Assembly: GCA_014584395.1 (NCBI GenBank)
Contig: JACTMY010000002.1
Span: 1-64,000 of the forward strand
Source of the DNA: Planctomycetota bacterium
GTDB taxonomy: Bacteria > Planctomycetota > Planctomycetia > Gemmatales > HRBIN36
Direction of reading: 5' to 3'
Length of the DNA: 64,000 bases
The notes beneath the pieces are model-generated. The model was not told where the DNA came from, ran no database searches, and was given only the letters and a program-made list of their open reading frames with translations. Below are positions 54,747 to 63,649 of this stretch, piece by piece. The first letter of the stretch is position 1; each line of letters starts with the position of its first letter. Made by a program: the position numbers and the translations under genes.

Positions 54747-55454
54747 ATGCATTGGCTCCTTATAGAAACCTCTGGCAAAGTCGGGCAATTGGCCTTGGCC
54801 GAAGGGAATCAGATTCGGGTCGAAACCCATCTGGATCAGGCACAGAAACACGCCCGCGACTTGGCGCCGCAAGTGCAACGCATGCTCAAGGAGTTGGGTT
54901 GGCAGCCCGGGCAGATCGATGCGGTTTTGGTCAGCTTGGGCCCAGGCAGTTACACCGGGCTGCGCGTTGGTCTGATCTCGGCGAAGGTCTTCGCCTGGAG
55001 CGTGGGTTGCCGACTGCTTGGCCTGCCCACGTTCGAGGTGTTGGCCTGGCAAGCTCGTTCGCTGTCTTCGACGTGGCAAGTGATCGAGGATGCCCAGCAG
55101 CAGCGGCTCTATGTGCAATCCTTTCACATCCCCTCAGCACCCGAGGGGCCGCGCGCGCTGGACGCGATGACCGTCCAGCCAGTGGCCAATTGGCTCGAGT
55201 CAGGTTCGAATGAAAACCAGAATTCCCATCCCGAAGGTTGGGTGATCGGTCCCGGCTTGCCGTTGGTGCATGACCGCCTGCCGAGCCATCGTCGCATTGC
55301 GCCATCCCACCTCTGGAAACCGCAATTGACGGCCATGTTGGAACTGGGCCAACTTCGATTGGCCACAGGTCAAAGCGATTCACCCCGCGCCTTGGAGCCG
55401 CTCTATTTCCGATCCAGTTCCGCGGAGGAACAATGGAAGAAGCTGGGTAGGTAA
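54747..55454 (+). CDS. tsaB: tRNA threonylcarbamoyladenosine biosynthesis protein TsaB
   Basis: 235 residues of the ASKHA fold: LLIETSGKVGQLALAEG (first phosphate loop), AQKHARDLAPQVQRML, and the hallmark VLVSLGPGSYTGLRVGL at about 57-73. TsaB pairs with TsaD and TsaE in making t6A37 on ANN-decoding tRNAs. The length is normal and the C-terminal half is variable. It is co-directional with hemW, 8 bases apart, so the two are likely co-transcribed. Confidence 0.9.
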   Translation: MHWLLIETSGKVGQLALAEGNQIRVETHLDQAQKHARDLAPQVQRMLKELGWQPGQIDAVLVSLGPGSYTGLRVGLISAKVFAWSVGCRLLGLPTFEVLAWQARSLSSTWQVIEDAQQQRLYVQSFHIPSAPEGPRALDAMTVQPVANWLESGSNENQNSHPEGWVIGPGLPLVHDRLPSHRRIAPSHLWKPQLTAMLELGQLRLATGQSDSPRALEPLYFRSSSAEEQWKKLGR

Positions 55455-55585
55455 ACTGTACCGATCCTATCGGCGGTATTATGGATTCCGAAGAAACGGA
55501 TTACACGGTTGCTTGCGGTCCAGTCGATCCCTTGCCGATCTGTTAATTTAGGGGATTTCGTCTGCTGATCCGGGAGCGAGGGTCC

Positions 55586-56410
55586 ATGTCCACAGCCGTC
55601 TCAACGCCGACGCCTGGACCGATGCGCCAACTCCTGAACGCCGCGCGAACGATGTTCATTGCGTGGGGAGAACTGGCCGACTTCATCTTGCGCTCGATGG
55701 GTTGGTTGTTCTTCAAACGGCCAAGCCGGGGTACGCTGCTGCCCATTTGCTTTCAAGTGGGGGTGCTGAGCGTTCCAGTGGTGGGGATAACGGGTTTGTT
55801 CATCGGCATGGTGCTCGCCGTGCAGAGCTATGCCGAGTTTGTGCGCATTCCGCCCTTGAAGGATTGGCTCGGCGTGGCGATCAATGGCAGCGTGATTCGC
55901 GAGCTGGGTCCGGTCCTGGCGGCGACGATGTTGGCGGGGCGCGTGGGGAGCGCCATCGCGGCGGAGCTAGGCACCATGCGCGTCACGGAACAAATCGACG
56001 CTCTGACCTGCTTGGGGGTCAACCCCTTGCATTACCTGGTGGTGCCGCGTTTCCTGGCCTGCGTGCTGTTGATTCCCCTGCTGACGGTCCTGGCCGACTT
56101 CATGGGGATCATGGGAGGGGCACTCATCAGCACGCAATTGTACGGCATGGAACCTTATCGCTATTGGAGCCTCTCCCAAGACAAGCTCGGCATGTGGGAC
56201 ATCATGACCGGCCTGATCAAGTCCGTTTTTTTTGGGGCATCGATTGCCCTGATCAGTTGCTTTCGGGGATTTCACAGCAAGCCCGGGGCGGAAGGCGTGG
56301 GCAAGGCCGCGACGGAATCCTTTGTCCATTCCTTCATCGCCATTTTAGCACTGGACTTTTTCCTCTCCATGTTCTTCAACTCGATCTATCGGCAGCTATG
56401 GCCTGAATGA
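55586..56410 (+). CDS. mlaE: MlaE-type permease of an MCE lipid transporter
   Basis: 274 residues with five or six helices. MlaE signatures are VGITGLFIGMVLAVQSY, GSVIRELGPVLAATMLAGRV and GSAIAAELGTMRVTEQIDAL. It forms the membrane channel of phospholipid or hydrophobic-compound ABC transporters. Genes for the ATPase and the MCE substrate-binding protein follow with short gaps. It lies 131 bases after tsaB. Confidence 0.93.
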   Translation: MSTAVSTPTPGPMRQLLNAARTMFIAWGELADFILRSMGWLFFKRPSRGTLLPICFQVGVLSVPVVGITGLFIGMVLAVQSYAEFVRIPPLKDWLGVAINGSVIRELGPVLAATMLAGRVGSAIAAELGTMRVTEQIDALTCLGVNPLHYLVVPRFLACVLLIPLLTVLADFMGIMGGALISTQLYGMEPYRYWSLSQDKLGMWDIMTGLIKSVFFGASIALISCFRGFHSKPGAEGVGKAATESFVHSFIAILALDFFLSMFFNSIYRQLWPE

Positions 56411-56428
56411 GCGTCGAAAGGAGCGTGC

Positions 56429-57253
56429 GTGAGCTTGACTGGTTCCATTCCCTTATTGGATGATCAACTGCCTCCCGCGCCTCCCTTGGTGCGGCTGGAG
56501 AACGTCCACATGCAGTTTGGACCGCAGCCCGTGCTGCGCGCGATCGATTTGGACATTCGGCGCGGCGAAACCACGGTCATCATCGGTGAAAGCGGCTGCG
56601 GCAAGACGGTAATGCTCAAGCTGATGATCGGTTTGCTGCGGCCGACGCAGGGCCGCGTCTTTTTCGACGAGCAAAATCTGGCGGACCTGAACGAGCGGGC
56701 CTTGACGCAGCAGCGGCTGCGCTTTGGCTATGTCTTTCAAGGGGCGGCGCTGTTCGACTCGCTGACGGTGTTCGACAACATCGCCTTTCCCTTGCGCGAA
56801 CACACCAGGAAATCCGCGCAGGCCATCGAAGAGAGCGTGCTGCAACTGCTTGCGGAAGTCGGCCTGGCGCCGAGCCTGCTGACGAAAAAGCCGGCTGAGC
56901 TATCCGGAGGCCAGCGTAAACGAGTGGGACTGGCGCGCGCCTTGATTCTGGGGCCTGAGATCATGCTCTATGACGAACCCACTACCGGATTAGACCCGAT
57001 CATGACGGACGTGATCAACGACCTGATTCTACAGGTGCCAAAGCGTCATCCCGTGACCAACGTCGTGGTGACGCACGACATGAAGACCGTGATGAAAGTC
57101 GCTGAACGCATCGTGATGTTCATGCCGCTCAGCCGCGTGCAGCCGCATGAACCGCAGATCATCTTCGACGGCACGCCGACGGAGTTGGCCATCTGCTCGG
57201 AGCCGCGGGTTCAACAATTTGTGCGCGGCGAGGCGCGCATGTCGGTTCCTTGA
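56429..57253 (+). CDS. mlaF: MlaF-type ATPase of an MCE lipid transporter
   Basis: 274 residues with a GTG start preceded by GAAAGGAG. Walker A GESGCGKT is at 53-60, the signature is LSGGQRKRVGLARAL, Walker B is EIMLYDEPTTGLDPIMTD, and the H-loop is VVTHDMKTV. The alpha-domain and the position between MlaE-like and MCE genes identify the role. No mlaA, mlaB or mlaC gene is in the window. Confidence 0.92.
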   Translation: MSLTGSIPLLDDQLPPAPPLVRLENVHMQFGPQPVLRAIDLDIRRGETTVIIGESGCGKTVMLKLMIGLLRPTQGRVFFDEQNLADLNERALTQQRLRFGYVFQGAALFDSLTVFDNIAFPLREHTRKSAQAIEESVLQLLAEVGLAPSLLTKKPAELSGGQRKRVGLARALILGPEIMLYDEPTTGLDPIMTDVINDLILQVPKRHPVTNVVVTHDMKTVMKVAERIVMFMPLSRVQPHEPQIIFDGTPTELAICSEPRVQQFVRGEARMSVP

Positions 57254-57322
57254 GCCAAGGCCATCAGGAATCCTGGAGGGCGGCGACGCGCCCGGCACGA
57301 CGTTGATAGGGAGAACACGAAC

Positions 57323-58795
57323 ATGGCCAGCGATCAATCCATGAAATTCCGCTTGGGCGTCTTCTTCATTGGGTCGCTCATCCTTTTCGCTTTCCTGATC
57401 GTCTTGTTCGGGGAAACGCCGAACTTTTTGCGGCCGCAAATCACCTATCATTTGAAGCTGCCATCCGCCCCGGGTCTGGTGGAAGGGACGCCGGTGCGCA
57501 AGTCCGGCATACGCATCGGCGACGTGACCTCCGTCGACCTCAATCCGGACACGGGCGAGGTCATGGTCACCTTCACCGTCCGCAAGAAATATCAGCTGCG
57601 CAAGAGCGACCAGATGACGTTGGGCCGCGGCATCGTCCTGGGAGAAACCTCGGTCAACTTCGCCACGCAACTGGAGGGCGACCGCGATTTGGCGCCGGAG
57701 GGATTCACCTATTCCGGCCGCATCCCCGAAGGCTTGGAAAAAGCTCTGGGCGATGCACGGGACCTGATTCCCGCCTCCCGCGAGGCCCTCGAGGAGATCA
57801 AAACGTTCGCCAGGAAAATGAACGACTTCTACCCGGAACTGCGGAAAACCAACAGCGAACTGCAGGTCACCCTGAATAACGTGGGCCGGGCGGCGGAGGG
57901 CATCGACAATGTCCTGCGCGTCAACCAGGAGCGCGTCACGAAAACGCTTGATAATCTCTCCAACGTATCGACCCGATTGGCGGACGTGCTGAACGTTGAC
58001 ACGCAAAAGAAGCTTACTCGTCTCATCGAGAATCTGGCCGCCGTTAGCGAACAATTGCCGGGCTACTTCAGCGAAGAGAACAAGATCAACCTCTCCGCCA
58101 CGCTCCGGAATCTGAATCAAGGCACGGATAAATTCAATGCCCTGCTCAATGAGGAAAACCGTAAAAACCTGGCCGCGGCCGTCAAAAACGTGGCCTCCTT
58201 CAGCGAGCGGATCGCCGAACTGTTGAACGAAGAGAATCAGAAACAGTTCGTGGCCACATTGCAAAACATCAAAAGAGCCAGCGATCAGGCCGAGGATTTG
58301 ATGAAGAATCTGAACGCCACGACCACCGAAACCCGCGCAAACCTCAAGACCGTGACCAGCCGCATCGAAAGCGTGGGCAAGGAAATGGAGGAGGCCGTCA
58401 AGGACGGACGCAGCATTCTCAAGCGCGTCAGCACGTCGGCGGATCGCTTTGACGAGGCCATGGTGCACGTGCGCGATCTGTCGAAGATGCTCAACGAACG
58501 CGCCCCCAACGTGCTGCAAAACGTGGAGGAAGCCTCGGTCCGCATCAACGGCATCGCGGTGCATCTGAGCGAATTCACCAAGCTGCTGGCCAGCAGCGAT
58601 GGAACGATTCGCAGGCTCGTGCACGACCCGGCACTGTTCAATCACCTCAACGACGCGGCCCGCTCGGCCAGCGGGTCCCTGGGCCGGTTCGACCGCATCG
58701 TCCGCGACTTGGAGGTCTTTGCCGACAAGATCGCACGCCATCCGGAACTGCTCGGCGTTCGCGGCACGGTGGCGCCAAGCTCGGGCATCAAGTAG
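57323..58795 (+). CDS. mlaD: MlaD/MCE-domain protein
   Basis: 490 residues. The N-terminal membrane anchor is at about 7-28 (RLGVFFIGSLILFAFLIVLF). A single MCE domain lies at about 38-118 (GLVEGTPVRKSGIRIGDV, MTLGRGIVLGETSVNF). A long, mostly helical tail follows (about 140-480) with repeated 30-residue units around NLNQGTDKFNALLNEENRKN and similar blocks. The tail is much longer than in E. coli MlaD and could form a periplasmic needle, as in PqiB or YebT; that is inference. Confidence 0.92.
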   Translation: MASDQSMKFRLGVFFIGSLILFAFLIVLFGETPNFLRPQITYHLKLPSAPGLVEGTPVRKSGIRIGDVTSVDLNPDTGEVMVTFTVRKKYQLRKSDQMTLGRGIVLGETSVNFATQLEGDRDLAPEGFTYSGRIPEGLEKALGDARDLIPASREALEEIKTFARKMNDFYPELRKTNSELQVTLNNVGRAAEGIDNVLRVNQERVTKTLDNLSNVSTRLADVLNVDTQKKLTRLIENLAAVSEQLPGYFSEENKINLSATLRNLNQGTDKFNALLNEENRKNLAAAVKNVASFSERIAELLNEENQKQFVATLQNIKRASDQAEDLMKNLNATTTETRANLKTVTSRIESVGKEMEEAVKDGRSILKRVSTSADRFDEAMVHVRDLSKMLNERAPNVLQNVEEASVRINGIAVHLSEFTKLLASSDGTIRRLVHDPALFNHLNDAARSASGSLGRFDRIVRDLEVFADKIARHPELLGVRGTVAPSSGIK

Positions 58796-58834
58796 GGAAT
58801 GAAGCAGCGACTATCCAGACGTGGAATAAACGCG

Positions 58835-58866
58835 CACCGCGTGGACCTCGGCAGGTCCACGCGGTG
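58835..58866. terminator. Hairpin between convergent mlaD and secDF
   Basis: A perfect 14-bp stem (CACCGCGTGGACCT / AGGTCCACGCGGTG) with a CGGC tetraloop. T tracts on both sides are poor (GCGTTTATT on the minus strand), but its position between convergent genes suggests a bidirectional terminator. Confidence 0.7.
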
Positions 58867-58903
58867 TTGAAGGGCAGCCTTCGCCGTGCTCTCCCGGTCG
58901 GGA

Positions 58904-61786
58904 TCAGCGGGCTGGAACTTTGGCTGTCCCCGTGGATGATCGACTCGCAACCACCCTGGATTCAGGTTTGCCTTCACCGAGCCACAACAGGAGCGGACTG
59001 GCCACGAAAATCGAACTGTAGGTGCCGATAATCACGCCGACGACCATGATGTAGGAGAAGAGGTGCACCCCTTCGCCGCCGAAGATGTAGAGCACGATGA
59101 CGACGAGAAACGTGATGAACGAGGTTAAAATCGTTCGCGACAAAGTTTGGTTGACGCTCTCATTGACCATTTCAGGAGTGAGAAGCGGGTTTTTCCCGCG
59201 CACTTCCCGAATGCGATCGAAGACGACGATCGTGTCGTTGACGGAAAAGCCAATGAGGGTCAGGAAGGCCGCGACGCCAGGTAAATCGAGAAGAAAATTG
59301 TCGAGCAGCAAGAACCCGCCGACGCCCCAATTATAGAGAGCGGCGCCCACGCCCAATAGACCCAGGGCAAACGTCAGATCATGGATCAAACAGAGCACCG
59401 CCGCTGCGCCGAAGGTCCAATTGCCAAAGCGGAACCAAAGGTACAGCGAGACCGCCAGCCAGCTCAGGCCAATGGCGTATAAAGCACGTTCCTGAGTTTC
59501 GCCCGCCAATTGCTTGTCGAAGTTTTCCAATCGGCTGGAGACGGGTTTGTGCATCTCCTTGGTCAGATGTTGCACAAGTTCGGCGGGCTGCGCTACAACG
59601 GCCACTTCATCCGGCAGCGTGAACTGCACGCTGGCGGCTTGATAGGCGCCGGTTTTGTCCTGCTCGCCGATGCCCGTGACTTGGTAATATTCCCTGGGCC
59701 GCGCGACCTGCTTGCCCTTGAACCATTCCTCGATTTCTTGCTCCAGTTCAGGAGTCGTGAAGGCGCGGTTCCGGAAGTTGAGGTCCACTCGTTGGTTTAA
59801 TTTTTGATTGGGGACGGTTTGCAGCGGGCTGGCCAGGATTTCCGCCCAAAGCAGTTGATCGCCAAAGGTGGTTTGCACCGTTTCGCGGACCAGGTGCATG
59901 TCTTTTTCCGTGGTGCGAATCGTGAACTCCGTGGTCTCGCCCCCTGCGCCAAACGTCTCGCGATAGAGGGCATCGACCGTCGGATTGGGCAATTGATCCG
60001 ACACCGCTTTGCGAACCGCGGCGATGTTTTGCGGCGTCTTGAATTGGAAGGAGTAAGCTGTGCCGCCCGTGAAATCGATGTTGAGGCCCTTCTCGCCGCG
60101 CATGATGAACACGGCCAATCCAAGCAGCGACAGAATCACGGTGGTCGTGAACCAAAAGCGGCGCCATTTCATGAAGTTGATATTCGGCTTCTCAAAGAAC
60201 TTCATGAACTTGAGTTGGCTAATCAGATTGCGGCTAAAGGCCCAGTCGAAGATGGTCCGCGTCATGAACAGGGCCGTGAACAGACTGATGATCAAACCCA
60301 CCGATAAGCTGATGCCAAACCCCTTGAGCTGATCTGTTCCGACGGCATAGAGAACGATGGCGGTGAAGATGCTGGTCAAGTGCGTGTCGATGATGGTAGG
60401 CAAGGCCCGTTCGTAGCCGTTGCGGAGAGCGAGACCCCAGCCCGCGCCGCGTTCCCGTTCTTCACGCAAACGCTCGTAAATGAGCACATTGGCGTCCACC
60501 GCCATGGCGAGCATGAGCACCAAACCCGCCAAGCCGGGCAGGGTGAAGGCGGCGTTGACGGAGACCATGAAGCCCACGGTCAGCAGCAAGTTGGCGAACA
60601 GGGCCGTGATGGCGACGACGCCGGCAAAGCGGTAGTAAATGCACATAAAAATGACGACGGCGATGAACGACCCGATGACCGAGATGGTGCCCTTGCGGAT
60701 CGTGTCCTCGCCCAAGCTTGGCCCCATGGTCAGTTCGCTGACCGGCTGCTGCCGCAAGGTGGCCGGCAAAGCGCCGGCTTGCAGCACTTGCACCAGGTTG
60801 TTCACCCGCGAGATCGTCTTGTCATCGTTGCCCATCTGGATTTCGCCGCCGTCCCGCAGCCGGCTCATCAACACGGGAGCGGCAATCACGCGATTATCGA
60901 AAATGATCGCCATGTAGTGGCCGACCGCCTTGGTCAATTCATACATGCGCTCGGGAGCACCGGAGCGCAGCCCGAAGTGGGCCACGTACATCAAGCCGTT
61001 TTTACCGCCCGGACCGGGCCGAACGTTGATCAAATCATCGCCCGTGACCGTGGTTTCGGGAGTCGGCAACTTCGTCAAGACAAAATGGCGATTTTCTTTG
61101 GGGGCGTGGTTAAAAAGATTGGTTCCCCTGAGGTTCGGTCCCGCGGCTGTTCGGTCATTGAATCCATACGTCTTGATTTCCTCAGCGGATAATTCCACCC
61201 AGGCGTATTGATCGCGGATTTCGGGAGGCACCTCGGGGACCTTGCCTTCTTCCGGCAGAAAGGGTTGTTCATTCAAATAATCCGTGCAGAGTTTGATGGC
61301 CGTCTCATCGGTTTCGCCATCGGGGTCTTTGCGCGTGTCGGCCAGGAGCCGAAATTCGAGCCGGCCCACCTGGGTGATCAATTGCTTGATCTCATCGATC
61401 TTGGCCTGGCCTTGCTTGTCATCCTTGGCCCCGGTCGGGCTGCGCCGCATGATTTGCAAGGGCAGGATAATCTCGACGCGGGGGGGTTCGGTGTTGATGG
61501 GGCGGATCGTGATTTCCAACAAATTGTTGGGGTCGATGCGGCGCTTGAGATTGGCGGCCAGCTTTTCCGGCACGTCGCTGCGCTGTCCTTCGGGCATGGC
61601 GTCCCAGATGGTCTTTTCCACTTCAAAGACCAAAATGGATCCCCCCGCCAGGTCGACGCCCAAATTGAATCGGGGGCCCGTGGCATCAGGCTTGCCGTAA
61701 TTCAGGTAGGCGTGAGTGGTGACCCAGCCTGCCAAGAGCAAGGGGATAAGGCAGATGAGGAACCGATTGCGTAAAGACTTGAACAT
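58904..61786 (-). CDS. secDF: Fused SecD-SecF protein translocase subunit
   Basis: 960 residues joining SecD (about 1-560) and SecF (about 565-945). SecD has the first helix LICLIPLLLAGWVTTHAYL, a large periplasmic P1 domain, and the motif MLAMAVDANVLIYERLREE. SecF has FTGGTAYSFQF and the motif SVNDTIVVFDRIREV. SecDF uses proton motive force to pull exported proteins from SecYEG. It follows yajC by 127 bases, with a small hairpin (ATCCCCAT/ATGGGGGAT near 61811-61837) between, in the conserved order tgt-yajC-secDF. Separate secD and secF are more usual in proteobacteria; fusions occur in several phyla. Confidence 0.95.
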   Translation of the reverse strand: MFKSLRNRFLICLIPLLLAGWVTTHAYLNYGKPDATGPRFNLGVDLAGGSILVFEVEKTIWDAMPEGQRSDVPEKLAANLKRRIDPNNLLEITIRPINTEPPRVEIILPLQIMRRSPTGAKDDKQGQAKIDEIKQLITQVGRLEFRLLADTRKDPDGETDETAIKLCTDYLNEQPFLPEEGKVPEVPPEIRDQYAWVELSAEEIKTYGFNDRTAAGPNLRGTNLFNHAPKENRHFVLTKLPTPETTVTGDDLINVRPGPGGKNGLMYVAHFGLRSGAPERMYELTKAVGHYMAIIFDNRVIAAPVLMSRLRDGGEIQMGNDDKTISRVNNLVQVLQAGALPATLRQQPVSELTMGPSLGEDTIRKGTISVIGSFIAVVIFMCIYYRFAGVVAITALFANLLLTVGFMVSVNAAFTLPGLAGLVLMLAMAVDANVLIYERLREERERGAGWGLALRNGYERALPTIIDTHLTSIFTAIVLYAVGTDQLKGFGISLSVGLIISLFTALFMTRTIFDWAFSRNLISQLKFMKFFEKPNINFMKWRRFWFTTTVILSLLGLAVFIMRGEKGLNIDFTGGTAYSFQFKTPQNIAAVRKAVSDQLPNPTVDALYRETFGAGGETTEFTIRTTEKDMHLVRETVQTTFGDQLLWAEILASPLQTVPNQKLNQRVDLNFRNRAFTTPELEQEIEEWFKGKQVARPREYYQVTGIGEQDKTGAYQAASVQFTLPDEVAVVAQPAELVQHLTKEMHKPVSSRLENFDKQLAGETQERALYAIGLSWLAVSLYLWFRFGNWTFGAAAVLCLIHDLTFALGLLGVGAALYNWGVGGFLLLDNFLLDLPGVAAFLTLIGFSVNDTIVVFDRIREVRGKNPLLTPEMVNESVNQTLSRTILTSFITFLVVIVLYIFGGEGVHLFSYIMVVGVIIGTYSSIFVASPLLLWLGEGKPESRVVASRSSTGTAKVPAR

Positions 61787-61913
61787 GCTGATGGCCTATC
61801 GAGAAAGGGATATCCCCATACATCCGACATGGGGGATTCTGGTTTCATCAAGAGCAGGGGCCGGGTGAAATCGACCCTGCGATTGCCGTCGTGAGTAACC
61901 CATATGCCGCCGG

Positions 61914-62360
61914 TTATTTCTTGTCGCTGTCGTTGCCAGCGCTGGCTTCCGAACCGCTTTCGGCCACCCGAATCACCGCCGAGCGAATGACCCGTAGCCT
62001 CGTGCCGCCTTCCGTTTGAACGACCAACTCATCATCCGCGCCCGCCAGCCCCCCTGGCTTTTCCTTGATGCTGATGACCTTGCCAAGGATGCCGCTGCCC
62101 AGCAGCACTTCATCGTTTTTCTTCAGCTGAGCAACCTTGCCCTTGCGCTCCCGCTCTTGACGCTGCATGGGGCGGAGAATCAGAAACCAAAACAGCAAGA
62201 AGGGAACCCCGACAAAAGTCAACAGATTGAACAAGGGTTCGGATGGACTTGGGGCGGGTTGTCCTCCCGGCCCCGGAGCAGGGGGCGTTCCCGCGGCGGC
62301 TTGAGTGCCCTGAGCTTGCCAGGCGAACAGATTGGTCTGCGGATCCATCATGCGTTCCAT
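61914..62360 (-). CDS. yajC: Preprotein translocase subunit YajC
   Basis: 148 residues. A Pro/Gly-rich N-terminal region precedes one membrane helix (LFNLLTFVGVPFLLFWFLIL) followed by RPMQRQERER, the YajC signature; the DEVLLGSGILGKVISI block follows. YajC joins SecDF at the translocon. ATG 62360 has GGAAG nearby; the frame is open to 62420. It lies 80 bases after tgt. It is slightly longer than the E. coli protein (110). Confidence 0.92.
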   Translation of the reverse strand: MERMMDPQTNLFAWQAQGTQAAAGTPPAPGPGGQPAPSPSEPLFNLLTFVGVPFLLFWFLILRPMQRQERERKGKVAQLKKNDEVLLGSGILGKVISIKEKPGGLAGADDELVVQTEGGTRLRVIRSAVIRVAESGSEASAGNDSDKK

Positions 62361-62440
62361 GCTCACTTCCAGCGCGGCCGGGTCGGTTGCTCGGATGCCA
62401 TGGGCGTAGCGTTTTCCCAAGCGTTCGTCTGGCTGGTATC

Positions 62441-63553
62441 TTAAAAGTTGCCTCCCAGTCGGGCAAGGTGAGCCGCACGGAAGGAGTCGAATCGCTGCTC
62501 TTCGATGGCGCTGCGGATTTGGGCCATGAATTGCAGATAAAAACCGACGTTATGGAGGGAAACCAGGATCGGTCCCAACATTTCCTCGGCCCGAAACAGG
62601 TGATGCAAGTAGGCCCGGCTGAAGTGGCGGCACGTGTAACAGGGGCAGGTTTCATCCAGCGGGGCGGGATCGAGTCGATAAATGCTGTTCCGCAGCTTGA
62701 TGGGGCCAGCCATCGTGAACGCTTGAGCATTGCGGCCGTTGCGCGTCGGCAAAACGCAGTCAAAAAGGTCCACGCCGCGAGCCACGGCTTCGAGAATGTC
62801 CTGCGGACGCCCCACGCCCATGAGGTAGCGCGGTTTATCGGCCGGCAGCGGCGCTGTAGACTCGGCAAGCACGGTCAACATCTGTTCGGTGGGCTCGCCG
62901 ACGCTGAATCCGCCCAAGGCATACCCCGGGAAATCCATGGCCGCCAGGGCCTCGGCGCATTCCACCCGCCAGCCGGGATTCAGCCCGCCTTGGACGATGG
63001 CGAACAAAGCCTGATCGGGCTTGCGTTGGACGTCGCGGCAGCGCCGCGCCCACAGCAGCGTCCGCCGCAGCGCTTCGCGGACCTCGTCCTCTTCGCCCAA
63101 GGATGGCGGACATTCATCCAAGCACATCGCAATGTCCGACCCCAAGCGTTCCTGAATGGCCACGGCTTTCTCGGGAGAAAGCTCAAACAACGCCCCATCG
63201 ATATGCGATCTGAAGACGACGCTGTCATCGGTGATTTTTCTTTGCTCGGCGAGACTGAAGACCTGATAGCCGCCGCTGTCCGTGAGGATGGCTCCATTCC
63301 AGTTCATGAAGCGGTGCAGTCCGCCCATGGCCTCGACGACTTCAACCCCCGGACGAAGGGCCAAATGATAGGTGTTGCCCAGGAGAATGCGAACGCCCAG
63401 TTCCTGCAATTGCGCGGGCGTCAGGCCCTTGACCGTGGCGGCCGTCCCCACGGGCATGAACATGGGGGTTTCAATCACGCCATGCGGCGTGGTCATGCGG
63501 CCCCGCCTGGCCGAGCCGTCTTGTGCCAATCGTTCGAAGGTGATAGCGGCCAT
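62441..63553 (-). CDS. tgt: tRNA-guanine(34) transglycosylase
   Basis: 370 residues. It exchanges guanine 34 for preQ1 in GUN-anticodon tRNAs during queuosine synthesis. The catalytic acid block is ILTDSGGYQVFSLAEQR, the nucleophile block is DLFDCVLPTRNGRNAQ, and the zinc site is CPCYTC followed by HHL. GVETPMF-type start residues (GVIETPMFMPVGT) are also present. ATG 63553 is chosen over 63571 because family homology starts there. It is first in the tgt-yajC-secDF run. Confidence 0.95.
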   Translation of the reverse strand: MAAITFERLAQDGSARRGRMTTPHGVIETPMFMPVGTAATVKGLTPAQLQELGVRILLGNTYHLALRPGVEVVEAMGGLHRFMNWNGAILTDSGGYQVFSLAEQRKITDDSVVFRSHIDGALFELSPEKAVAIQERLGSDIAMCLDECPPSLGEEDEVREALRRTLLWARRCRDVQRKPDQALFAIVQGGLNPGWRVECAEALAAMDFPGYALGGFSVGEPTEQMLTVLAESTAPLPADKPRYLMGVGRPQDILEAVARGVDLFDCVLPTRNGRNAQAFTMAGPIKLRNSIYRLDPAPLDETCPCYTCRHFSRAYLHHLFRAEEMLGPILVSLHNVGFYLQFMAQIRSAIEEQRFDSFRAAHLARLGGNF

Positions 63554-63649
63554 GGGTCGTGTCAAAAGCAAACGGGCAACGGGTCAACCTGTTGGTTTGG
63601 GTCCCCGCTGCCCTGTTCTTGGGTGAAACCGATTGACCAAGCGCTGGGG

